DNA of 64,000 bases from Micromussa lordhowensis (Eukaryota > Cnidaria > Anthozoa > Scleractinia > Lobophylliidae). Positions within the stretch are counted from its first letter, which is position 1, and every line of letters starts with the position of its first letter. The DNA lies in assembly GCA_964020085.1 (NCBI GenBank), contig OZ026595.1:4289314-4353313 (forward strand), in the 5' to 3' direction. A program made the translations under genes and the position numbers. This document shows positions 23,801 through 36,583 of this stretch, one piece after another. The notes below the pieces were generated by a model. It was not told the DNA's origin, did not search any database, and worked only from the letters and a program-made list of their open reading frames with translations.

Positions 23801-26800
23801 GCGCCAGGGTGTTTTTGAAGCCCCTATAGTCGGCCTACTTTTTTGAGCATTTTGCCTTGGTCCCCCCTTGGCAAAATCTCAGAAAATGGCCGATTTAGGT
23901 GTCCTTGCCAAATTTGTCATAACTCGGCTCTGCGGACACTTATGGAGCCGCAGTTTGCAGCAAAATGTTGTGCTATGTTTGCACTTCAAGTGCATACTAA
24001 TTAGGAGATGATGCCATTTGCGCCAGGGTGTTTTTGAAGCCCCTATAGTCGGCCTACTTTTTTGAGCATTTTGCCTTGGTCCCCCCTTGGCAAAATCTCA
24101 GAAAATGGCCGATTTAGGTGTCCTTGCCAAATTTGTCATAACTCGGCTCTGCGGACACTTATGGAGCCGCAGTTTGCAGCAAAATGTTGTGCTATGTTTG
24201 CACTTCAAGTGCATACTAATTAGGAGATGATGCCATTTGCGCCAGGGTGTTTTTGAAGCCCCTATAGTCGGCCTACTTTTTTGAGCATTTTGCCTTGGTC
24301 CCCCCTTGGCAAAATCTCAGAAAATGGCCGATTTAGGTGTCCTTGCCAAATTTGTCATAACTCGGCTCTGCGGACACTTATGGAGCCGCAGTTTGCAGCA
24401 AAATGTTGTGCTATGTTTGCACTTCAAGTGCATACTAATTAGGAGATGATGCCATTTGCGCCAGGGTGTTTTTGAAGCCCCTATAGTCGGCCTACTTTTT
24501 TGAGCATTTTGCCTTGGTCCCCCCTTGGCAAAATCTCAGAAAATGGCCGATTTAGGTGTCCTTGCCAAATTTGTCATAACTCGGCTCTGCGGACACTTAT
24601 GGAGCCGCAGTTTGCAGCAAAATGTTGTGCTATGTTTGCACTTCAAGTGCATACTAATTAGGAGATGATGCCATTTGCGCCAGGGTGTTTTTGAAGCCCC
24701 TATAGTCGGCCTACTTTTTTGAGCATTTTGCCTTGGTCCCCCCTTGGCAAAATCTCAGAAAATGGCCGATTTAGGTGTCCTTGCCAAATTTGTCATAACT
24801 CGGCTCTGCGGACACTTATGGAGCCGCAGTTTGCAGCAAAATGTTGTGCTATGTTTGCACTTCAAGTGCATACTAATTAGGAGATGATGCCATTTGCGCC
24901 AGGGTGTTTTTGAAGCCCCTATAGTCGGCCTACTTTTTTGAGCATTTTGCCTTGGTCCCCCCTTGGCAAAATCTCAGAAAATGGCCGATTTAGGTGTCCT
25001 TGCCAAATTTGTCATAACTCGGCTCTGCGGACACTTATGGAGCCGCAGTTTGCAGCAAAATGTTGTGCTATGTTTGCACTTCAAGTGCATACTAATTAGG
25101 AGATGATGCCATTTGCGCCAGGGTGTTTTTGAAGCCCCTATAGTCGGCCTACTTTTTTGAGCATTTTGCCTTGGTCCCCCCTTGGCAAAATCTCAGAAAA
25201 TGGCCGATTTAGGTGTCCTTGCCAAATTTGTCATAACTCGGCTCTGCGGACACTTATGGAGCCGCAGTTTGCAGCAAAATGTTGTGCTATGTTTGCACTT
25301 CAAGTGCATACTAATTAGGAGATGATGCCATTTGCGCCAGGGTGTTTTTGAAGCCCCTATAGTCGGCCTACTTTTTTGAGCATTTTGCCTTGGTCCCCCC
25401 TTGGCAAAATCTCAGAAAATGGCCGATTTAGGTGTCCTTGCCAAATTTGTCATAACTCGGCTCTGCGGACACTTATGGAGCCGCAGTTTGCAGCAAAATG
25501 TTGTGCTATGTTTGCACTTCAAGTGCATACTAATTAGGAGATGATGCCATTTGCGCCAGGGTGTTTTTGAAGCCCCTATAGTCGGCCTACTTTTTTGAGC
25601 ATTTTGCCTTGGTCCCCCCTTGGCAAAATCTCAGAAAATGGCCGATTTAGGTGTCCTTGCCAAATTTGTCATAACTCGGCTCTGCGGACACTTATGGAGC
25701 CGCAGTTTGCAGCAAAATGTTGTGCTATGTTTGCACTTCAAGTGCATACTAATTAGGAGATGATGCCATTTGCGCCAGGGTGTTTTTGAAGCCCCTATAG
25801 TCGGCCTACTTTTTTGAGCATTTTGCCTTGGTCCCCCCTTGGCAAAATCTCAGAAAATGGCCGATTTAGGTGTCCTTGCCAAATTTGTCATAACTCGGCT
25901 CTGCGGACACTTATGGAGCCGCAGTTTGCAGCAAAATGTTGTGCTATGTTTGCACTTCAAGTGCATACTAATTAGGAGATGATGCCATTTGCGCCAGGGT
26001 GTTTTTGAAGCCCCTATAGTCGGCCTACTTTTTTGAGCATTTTGCCTTGGTCCCCCCTTGGCAAAATCTCAGAAAATGGCCGATTTAGGTGTCCTTGCCA
26101 AATTTGTCATAACTCGGCTCTGCGGACACTTATGGAGCCGCAGTTTGCAGCAAAATGTTGTGCTATGTTTGCACTTCAAGTGCATACTAATTAGGAGATG
26201 ATGCCATTTGCGCCAGGGTGTTTTTGAAGCCCCTATAGTCGGCCTACTTTTTTGAGCATTTTGCCTTGGTCCCCCCTTGGCAAAATCTCAGAAAATGGCC
26301 GATTTAGGTGTCCTTGCCAAATTTGTCATAACTCGGCTCTGCGGACACTTATGGAGCCGCAGTTTGCAGCAAAATGTTGTGCTATGTTTGCACTTCAAGT
26401 GCATACTAATTAGGAGATGATGCCATTTGCGCCAGGGTGTTTTTGAAGCCCCTATAGTCGGCCTACTTTTTTGAGCATTTTGCCTTGGTCCCCCCTTGGC
26501 AAAATCTCAGAAAATGGCCGATTTAGGTGTCCTTGCCAAATTTGTCATAACTCGGCTCTGCGGACACTTATGGAGCCGCAGTTTGCAGCAAAATGTTGTG
26601 CTATGTTTGCACTTCAAGTGCATACTAATTAGGAGATGATGCCATTTGCGCCAGGGTGTTTTTGAAGCCCCTATAGTCGGCCTACTTTTTTGAGCATTTT
26701 GCCTTGGTCCCCCCTTGGCAAAATCTCAGAAAATGGCCGATTTAGGTGTCCTTGCCAAATTTGTCATAACTCGGCTCTGCGGACACTTATGGAGCCGCAG

Positions 26801-29800
26801 TTTGCAGCAAAATGTTGTGCTATGTTTGCACTTCAAGTGCATACTAATTAGGAGATGATGCCATTTGCGCCAGGGTGTTTTTGAAGCCCCTATAGTCGGC
26901 CTACTTTTTTGAGCATTTTGCCTTGGTCCCCCCTTGGCAAAATCTCAGAAAATGGCCGATTTAGGTGTCCTTGCCAAATTTGTCATAACTCGGCTCTGCG
27001 GACACTTATGGAGCCGCAGTTTGCAGCAAAATGTTGTGCTATGTTTGCACTTCAAGTGCATACTAATTAGGAGATGATGCCATTTGCGCCAGGGTGTTTT
27101 TGAAGCCCCTATAGTCGGCCTACTTTTTTGAGCATTTTGCCTTGGTCCCCCCTTGGCAAAATCTCAGAAAATGGCCGATTTAGGTGTCCTTGCCAAATTT
27201 GTCATAACTCGGCTCTGCGGACACTTATGGAGCCGCAGTTTGCAGCAAAATGTTGTGCTATGTTTGCACTTCAAGTGCATACTAATTAGGAGATGATGCC
27301 ATTTGCGCCAGGGTGTTTTTGAAGCCCCTATAGTCGGCCTACTTTTTTGAGCATTTTGCCTTGGTCCCCCCTTGGCAAACTCTCAGAAAATGGCCGATTT
27401 AGGTGTCCTTGCCAAATTTGTCATAACTCGGCTCTGCGGACACTTATGGAGCCGCAGTTTGCAGCAAAATGTTGTGCTATGTTTGCACTTCAAGTGCATA
27501 CTAATTAGGAGATGATGCCATTTGCGCCAGGGTGTTTTTGAAGCCCCTATAGTCGGCCTACTTTTTTGAGCATTTTGCCTTGGTCCCCCCTTGGCAAAAT
27601 CTCAGAAAATGGCCGATTTAGGTGTCCTTGCCAAATTTGTCATAACTCGGCTCTGCGGACACTTATGGAGCCGCAGTTTGCAGCAAAATGTTGTGCTATG
27701 TTTGCACTTCAAGTGCATACTAATTAGGAGATGATGCCATTTGCGCCAGGGTGTTTTTGAAGCCCCTATAGTCGGCCTACTTTTTTGAGCATTTTGCCTT
27801 GGTCCCCCCTTGGCAAAATCTCAGAAAATGGCCGATTTAGGTGTCCTTGCCAAATTTGTCATAACTCGGCTCTGCGGACACTTATGGAGCCGCAGTTTGC
27901 AGCAAAATGTTGTGCTATGTTTGCACTTCAAGTGCATACTAATTAGGAGATGATGCCATTTGCGCCAGGGTGTTTTTGAAGCCCCTATAGTCGGCCTACT
28001 TTTTTGAGCATTTTGCCTTGGTCCCCCCTTGGCAAAATCTCAGAAAATGGCCGATTTAGGTGTCCTTGCCAAATTTGTCATAACTCGGCTCTGCGGACAC
28101 TTATGGAGCCGCAGTTTGCAGCAAAATGTTGTGCTATGTTTGCACTTCAAGTGCATACTAATTAGGAGATGATGCCATTTGCGCCAGGGTGTTTTTGAAG
28201 CCCCTATAGTCGGCCTACTTTTTTGAGCATTTTGCCTTGGTCCCCCCTTGGCAAAATCTCAGAAAATGGCCGATTTAGGTGTCCTTGCCAAATTTGTCAT
28301 AACTCGGCTCTGCGGACACTTATGGAGCCGCAGTTTGCAGCAAAATGTTGTGCTATGTTTGCACTTCAAGTGCATACTAATTAGGAGATGATGCCATTTG
28401 CGCCAGGGTGTTTTTGAAGCCCCTATAGTCGGCCTACTTTTTTGAGCATTTTGCCTTGGTCCCCCCTTGGCAAAATCTCAGAAAATGGCCGATTTAGGTG
28501 TCCTTGCCAAATTTGTCATAACTCGGCTCTGCGGACACTTATGGAGCCGCAGTTTGCAGCAAAATGTTGTGCTATGTTTGCACTTCAAGTGCATACTAAT
28601 TAGGAGATGATGCCATTTGCGCCAGGGTGTTTTTGAAGCCCCTATAGTCGGCCTACTTTTTTGAGCATTTTGCCTTGGTCCCCCCTTGGCAAAATCTCAG
28701 AAAATGGCCGATTTAGGTGTCCTTGCCAAATTTGTCATAACTCGGCTCTGCGGACACTTATGGAGCCGCAGTTTGCAGCAAAATGTTGTGCTATGTTTGC
28801 ACTTCAAGTGCATACTAATTAGGAGATGATGCCATTTGCGCCAGGGTGTTTTTGAAGCCCCTATAGTCGGCCTACTTTTTTGAGCATTTTGCCTTGGTCC
28901 CCCCTTGGCAAAATCTCAGAAAATGGCCGATTTAGGTGTCCTTGCCAAATTTGTCATAACTCGGCTCTGCGGACACTTATGGAGCCGCAGTTTGCAGCAA
29001 AATGTTGTGCTATGTTTGCACTTCAAGTGCATACTAATTAGGAGATGATGCCATTTGCGCCAGGGTGTTTTTGAAGCCCCTATAGTCGGCCTACTTTTTT
29101 GAGCATTTTGCCTTGGTCCCCCCTTGGCAAAATCTCAGAAAATGGCCGATTTAGGTGTCCTTGCCAAATTTGTCATAACTCGGCTCTGCGGACACTTATG
29201 GAGCCGCAGTTTGCAGCAAAATGTTGTGCTATGTTTGCACTTCAAGTGCATACTAATTAGGAGATGATGCCATTTGCGCCAGGGTGTTTTTGAAGCCCCT
29301 ATAGTCGGCCTACTTTTTTGAGCATTTTGCCTTGGTCCCCCCTTGGCAAAATCTCAGAAAATGGCCGATTTAGGTGTCCTTGCCAAATTTGTCATAACTC
29401 GGCTCTGCGGACACTTATGGAGCCGCAGTTTGCAGCAAAATGTTGTGCTATGTTTGCACTTCAAGTGCATACTAATTAGGAGATGATGCCATTTGCGCCA
29501 GGGTGTTTTTGAAGCCCCTATAGTCGGCCTACTTTTTTGAGCATTTTGCCTTGGTCCCCCCTTGGCAAAATCTCAGAAAATGGCCGATTTAGGTGTCCTT
29601 GCCAAATTTGTCATAACTCGGCTCTGCGGACACTTATGGAGCCGCAGTTTGCAGCAAAATGTTGTGCTATGTTTGCACTTCAAGTGCATACTAATTAGGA
29701 GATGATGCCATTTGCGCCAGGGTGTTTTTGAAGCCCCTATAGTCGGCCTACTTTTTTGAGCATTTTGCCTTGGTCCCCCCTTGGCAAAATCTCAGAAAAT

Positions 29801-32800
29801 GGCCGATTTAGGTGTCCTTGCCAAATTTGTCATAACTCGGCTCTGCGGACACTTATGGAGCCGCAGTTTGCAGCAAAATGTTGTGCTATGTTTGCACTTC
29901 AAGTGCATACTAATTAGGAGATGATGCCATTTGCGCCAGGGTGTTTTTGAAGCCCCTATAGTCGGCCTACTTTTTTGAGCATTTTGCCTTGGTCCCCCCT
30001 TGGCAAAATCTCAGAAAATGGCCGATTTAGGTGTCCTTGCCAAATTTGTCATAACTCGGCTCTGCGGACACTTATGGAGCCGCAGTTTGCAGCAAAATGT
30101 TGTGCTATGTTTGCACTTCAAGTGCATACTAATTAGGAGATGATGCCATTTGCGCCAGGGTGTTTTTGAAGCCCCTATAGTCGGCCTACTTTTTTGAGCA
30201 TTTTGCCTTGGTCCCCCCTTGGCAAAATCTCAGAAAATGGCCGATTTAGGTGTCCTTGCCAAATTTGTCATAACTCGGCTCTGCGGACACTTATGGAGCC
30301 GCAGTTTGCAGCAAAATGTTGTGCTATGTTTGCACTTCAAGTGCATACTAATTAGGAGATGATGCCATTTGCGCCAGGGTGTTTTTGAAGCCCCTATAGT
30401 CGGCCTACTTTTTTGAGCATTTTGCCTTGGTCCCCCCTTGGCAAAATCTCAGAAAATGGCCGATTTAGGTGTCCTTGCCAAATTTGTCATAACTCGGCTC
30501 TGCGGACACTTATGGAGCCGCAGTTTGCAGCAAAATGTTGTGCTATGTTTGCACTTCAAGTGCATACTAATTAGGAGATGATGCCATTTGCGCCAGGGTG
30601 TTTTTGAAGCCCCTATAGTCGGCCTACTTTTTTGAGCATTTTGCCTTGGTCCCCCCTTGGCAAAATCTCAGAAAATGGCCGATTTAGGTGTCCTTGCCAA
30701 ATTTGTCATAACTCGGCTCTGCGGACACTTATGGAGCCGCAGTTTGCAGCAAAATGTTGTGCTATGTTTGCACTTCAAGTGCATACTAATTAGGAGATGA
30801 TGCCATTTGCGCCAGGGTGTTTTTGAAGCCCCTATAGTCGGCCTACTTTTTTGAGCATTTTGCCTTGGTCCCCCCTTGGCAAAATCTCAGAAAATGGCCG
30901 ATTTAGGTGTCCTTGCCAAATTTGTCATAACTCGGCTCTGCGGACACTTATGGAGCCGCAGTTTGCAGCAAAATGTTGTGCTATGTTTGCACTTCAAGTG
31001 CATACTAATTAGGAGATGATGCCATTTGCGCCAGGGTGTTTTTGAAGCCCCTATAGTCGGCCTACTTTTTTGAGCATTTTGCCTTGGTCCCCCCTTGGCA
31101 AAATCTCAGAAAATGGCCGATTTAGGTGTCCTTGCCAAATTTGTCATAACTCGGCTCTGCGGACACTTATGGAGCCGCAGTTTGCAGCAAAATGTTGTGC
31201 TATGTTTGCACTTCAAGTGCATACTAATTAGGAGATGATGCCATTTGCGCCAGGGTGTTTTTGAAGCCCCTATAGTCGGCCTACTTTTTTGAGCATTTTG
31301 CCTTGGTCCCCCCTTGGCAAAATCTCAGAAAATGGCCGATTTAGGTGTCCTTGCCAAATTTGTCATAACTCGGCTCTGCGGACACTTATGGAGCCGCAGT
31401 TTGCAGCAAAATGTTGTGCTATGTTTGCACTTCAAGTGCATACTAATTAGGAGATGATGCCATTTGCGCCAGGGTGTTTTTGAAGCCCCTATAGTCGGCC
31501 TACTTTTTTGAGCATTTTGCCTTGGTCCCCCCTTGGCAAAATCTCAGAAAATGGCCGATTTAGGTGTCCTTGCCAAATTTGTCATAACTCGGCTCTGCGG
31601 ACACTTATGGAGCCGCAGTTTGCAGCAAAATGTTGTGCTATGTTTGCACTTCAAGTGCATACTAATTAGGAGATGATGCCATTTGCGCCAGGGTGTTTTT
31701 GAAGCCCCTATAGTCGGCCTACTTTTTTGAGCATTTTGCCTTGGTCCCCCCTTGGCAAAATCTCAGAAAATGGCCGATTTAGGTGTCCTTGCCAAATTTG
31801 TCATAACTCGGCTCTGCGGACACTTATGGAGCCGCAGTTTGCAGCAAAATGTTGTGCTATGTTTGCACTTCAAGTGCATACTAATTAGGAGATGATGCCA
31901 TTTGCGCCAGGGTGTTTTTGAAGCCCCTATAGTCGGCCTACTTTTTTGAGCATTTTGCCTTGGTCCCCCCTTGGCAAAATCTCAGAAAATGGCCGATTTA
32001 GGTGTCCTTGCCAAATTTGTCATAACTCGGCTCTGCGGACACTTATGGAGCCGCAGTTTGCAGCAAAATGTTGTGCTATGTTTGCACTTCAAGTGCATAC
32101 TAATTAGGAGATGATGCCATTTGCGCCAGGGTGTTTTTGAAGCCCCTATAGTCGGCCTACTTTTTTGAGCATTTTGCCTTGGTCCCCCCTTGGCAAAATC
32201 TCAGAAAATGGCCGATTTAGGTGTCCTTGCCAAATTTGTCATAACTCGGCTCTGCGGACACTTATGGAGCCGCAGTTTGCAGCAAAATGTTGTGCTATGT
32301 TTGCACTTCAAGTGCATACTAATTAGGAGATGATGCCATTTGCGCCAGGGTGTTTTTGAAGCCCCTATAGTCGGCCTACTTTTTTGAGCATTTTGCCTTG
32401 GTCCCCCCTTGGCAAAATCTCAGAAAATGGCCGATTTAGGTGTCCTTGCCAAATTTGTCATAACTCGGCTCTGCGGACACTTATGGAGCCGCAGTTTGCA
32501 GCAAAATGTTGTGCTATGTTTGCACTTCAAGTGCATACTAATTAGGAGATGATGCCATTTGCGCCAGGGTGTTTTTGAAGCCCCTATAGTCGGCCTACTT
32601 TTTTGAGCATTTTGCCTTGGTCCCCCCTTGGCAAAATCTCAGAAAATGGCCGATTTAGGTGTCCTTGCCAAATTTGTCATAACTCGGCTCTGCGGACACT
32701 TATGGAGCCGCAGTTTGCAGCAAAATGTTGTGCTATGTTTGCACTTCAAGTGCATACTAATTAGGAGATGATGCCATTTGCGCCAGGGTGTTTTTGAAGC

Positions 32801-35800
32801 CCCTATAGTCGGCCTACTTTTTTGAGCATTTTGCCTTGGTCCCCCCTTGGCAAAATCTCAGAAAATGGCCGATTTAGGTGTCCTTGCCAAATTTGTCATA
32901 ACTCGGCTCTGCGGACACTTATGGAGCCGCAGTTTGCAGCAAAATGTTGTGCTATGTTTGCACTTCAAGTGCATACTAATTAGGAGATGATGCCATTTGC
33001 GCCAGGGTGTTTTTGAAGCCCCTATAGTCGGCCTACTTTTTTGAGCATTTTGCCTTGGTCCCCCCTTGGCAAAATCTCAGAAAATGGCCGATTTAGGTGT
33101 CCTTGCCAAATTTGTCATAACTCGGCTCTGCGGACACTTATGGAGCCGCAGTTTGCAGCAAAATGTTGTGCTATGTTTGCACTTCAAGTGCATACTAATT
33201 AGGAGATGATGCCATTTGCGCCAGGGTGTTTTTGAAGCCCCTATAGTCGGCCTACTTTTTTGAGCATTTTGCCTTGGTCCCCCCTTGGCAAAATCTCAGA
33301 AAATGGCCGATTTAGGTGTCCTTGCCAAATTTGTCATAACTCGGCTCTGCGGACACTTATGGAGCCGCAGTTTGCAGCAAAATGTTGTGCTATGTTTGCA
33401 CTTCAAGTGCATACTAATTAGGAGATGATGCCATTTGCGCCAGGGTGTTTTTGAAGCCCCTATAGTCGGCCTACTTTTTTGAGCATTTTGCCTTGGTCCC
33501 CCCTTGGCAAAATCTCAGAAAATGGCCGATTTAGGTGTCCTTGCCAAATTTGTCATAACTCGGCTCTGCGGACACTTATGGAGCCGCAGTTTGCAGCAAA
33601 ATGTTGTGCTATGTTTGCACTTCAAGTGCATACTAATTAGGAGATGATGCCATTTGCGCCAGGGTGTTTTTGAAGCCCCTATAGTCGGCCTACTTTTTTG
33701 AGCATTTTGCCTTGGTCCCCCCTTGGCAAAATCTCAGAAAATGGCCGATTTAGGTGTCCTTGCCAAATTTGTCATAACTCGGCTCTGCGGACACTTATGG
33801 AGCCGCAGTTTGCAGCAAAATGTTGTGCTATGTTTGCACTTCAAGTGCATACTAATTAGGAGATGATGCCATTTGCGCCAGGGTGTTTTTGAAGCCCCTA
33901 TAGTCGGCCTACTTTTTTGAGCATTTTGCCTTGGTCCCCCCTTGGCAAAATCTCAGAAAATGGCCGATTTAGGTGTCCTTGCCAAATTTGTCATAACTCG
34001 GCTCTGCGGACACTTATGGAGCCGCAGTTTGCAGCAAAATGTTGTGCTATGTTTGCACTTCAAGTGCATACTAATTAGGAGATGATGCCATTTGCGCCAG
34101 GGTGTTTTTGAAGCCCCTATAGTCGGCCTACTTTTTTGAGCATTTTGCCTTGGTCCCCCCTTGGCAAAATCTCAGAAAATGGCCGATTTAGGTGTCCTTG
34201 CCAAATTTGTCATAACTCGGCTCTGCGGACACTTATGGAGCCGCAGTTTGCAGCAAAATGTTGTGCTATGTTTGCACTTCAAGTGCATACTAATTAGGAG
34301 ATGATGCCATTTGCGCCAGGGTGTTTTTGAAGCCCCTATAGTCGGCCTACTTTTTTGAGCATTTTGCCTTGGTCCCCCCTTGGCAAAATCTCAGAAAATG
34401 GCCGATTTAGGTGTCCTTGCCAAATTTGTCATAACTCGGCTCTGCGGACACTTATGGAGCCGCAGTTTGCAGCAAAATGTTGTGCTATGTTTGCACTTCA
34501 AGTGCATACTAATTAGGAGATGATGCCATTTGCGCCAGGGTGTTTTTGAAGCCCCTATAGTCGGCCTACTTTTTTGAGCATTTTGCCTTGGTCCCCCCTT
34601 GGCAAAATCTCAGAAAATGGCCGATTTAGGTGTCCTTGCCAAATTTGTCATAACTCGGCTCTGCGGACACTTATGGAGCCGCAGTTTGCAGCAAAATGTT
34701 GTGCTATGTTTGCACTTCAAGTGCATACTAATTAGGAGATGATGCCATTTGCGCCAGGGTGTTTTTGAAGCCCCTATAGTCGGCCTACTTTTTTGAGCAT
34801 TTTGCCTTGGTCCCCCCTTGGCAAAATCTCAGAAAATGGCCGATTTAGGTGTCCTTGCCAAATTTGTCATAACTCGGCTCTGCGGACACTTATGGAGCCG
34901 CAGTTTGCAGCAAAATGTTGTGCTATGTTTGCACTTCAAGTGCATACTAATTAGGAGATGATGCCATTTGCGCCAGGGTGTTTTTGAAGCCCCTATAGTC
35001 GGCCTACTTTTTTGAGCATTTTGCCTTGGTCCCCCCTTGGCAAAATCTCAGAAAATGGCCGATTTAGGTGTCCTTGCCAAATTTGTCATAACTCGGCTCT
35101 GCGGACACTTATGGAGCCGCAGTTTGCAGCAAAATGTTGTGCTATGTTTGCACTTCAAGTGCATACTAATTAGGAGATGATGCCATTTGCGCCAGGGTGT
35201 TTTTGAAGCCCCTATAGTCGGCCTACTTTTTTGAGCATTTTGCCTTGGTCCCCCCTTGGCAAAATCTCAGAAAATGGCCGATTTAGGTGTCCTTGCCAAA
35301 TTTGTCATAACTCGGCTCTGCGGACACTTATGGAGCCGCAGTTTGCAGCAAAATGTTGTGCTATGTTTGCACTTCAAGTGCATACTAATTAGGAGATGAT
35401 GCCATTTGCGCCAGGGTGTTTTTGAAGCCCCTATAGTCGGCCTACTTTTTTGAGCATTTTGCCTTGGTCCCCCCTTGGCAAAATCTCAGAAAATGGCCGA
35501 TTTAGGTGTCCTTGCCAAATTTGTCATAACTCGGCTCTGCGGACACTTATGGAGCCGCAGTTTGCAGCAAAATGTTGTGCTATGTTTGCACTTCAAGTGC
35601 ATACTAATTAGGAGATGATGCCATTTGCGCCAGGGTGTTTTTGAAGCCCCTATAGTCGGCCTACTTTTTTGAGCATTTTGCCTTGGTCCCCCCTTGGCAA
35701 AATCTCAGAAAATGGCCGATTTAGGTGTCCTTGCCAAATTTGTCATAACTCGGCTCTGCGGACACTTATGGAGCCGCAGTTTGCAGCAAAATGTTGTGCT

Positions 35801-36583
35801 ATGTTTGCACTTCAAGTGCATACTAATTAGGAGATGATGCCATTTGCGCCAGGGTGTTTTTGAAGCCCCTATAGTCGGCCTACTTTTTTGAGCATTTTGC
35901 CTTGGTCCCCCCTTGGCAAAATCTCAGAAAATGGCCGATTTAGGTGTCCTTGCCAAATTTGTCATAACTCGGCTCTGCGGACACTTATGGAGCCGCAGTT
36001 TGCAGCAAAATGTTGTGCTATGTTTGCACTTCAAGTGCATACTAATTAGGAGATGATGCCATTTGCGCCAGGGTGTTTTTGAAGCCCCTATAGTCGGCCT
36101 ACTTTTTTGAGCATTTTGCCTTGGTCCCCCCTTGGCAAAATCTCAGAAAATGGCCGATTTAGGTGTCCTTGCCAAATTTGTCATAACTCGGCTCTGCGGA
36201 CACTTATGGAGCCGCAGTTTGCAGCAAAATGTTGTGCTATGTTTGCACTTCAAGTGCATACTAATTAGGAGATGATGCCATTTGCGCCAGGGTGTTTTTG
36301 AAGCCCCTATAGTCGGCCTACTTTTTTGAGCATTTTGCCTTGGTCCCCCCTTGGCAAAATCTCAGAAAATGGCCGATTTAGGTGTCCTTGCCAAATTTGT
36401 CATAACTCGGCTCTGCGGACACTTATGGAGCCGCAGTTTGCAGCAAAATGTTGTGCTATGTTTGCACTTCAAGTGCATACTAATTAGGAGATGATGCCAT
36501 TTGCGCCAGGGTGTTTTTGAAGCCCCTATAGTCGGCCTACTTTTTTGAGCATTTTGCCTTGGTCCCCCCTTGGCAAAATCTCA
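20816..36583. repeat. Near-invariant run of 72 monomers
   Basis: The register is exact. The only change seen is A214C at 27380, which breaks an A4 tract and one arm of the 8-bp inverted repeat. No gene, insertion or other structure was found in these 15,768 bases. Confidence 0.88.
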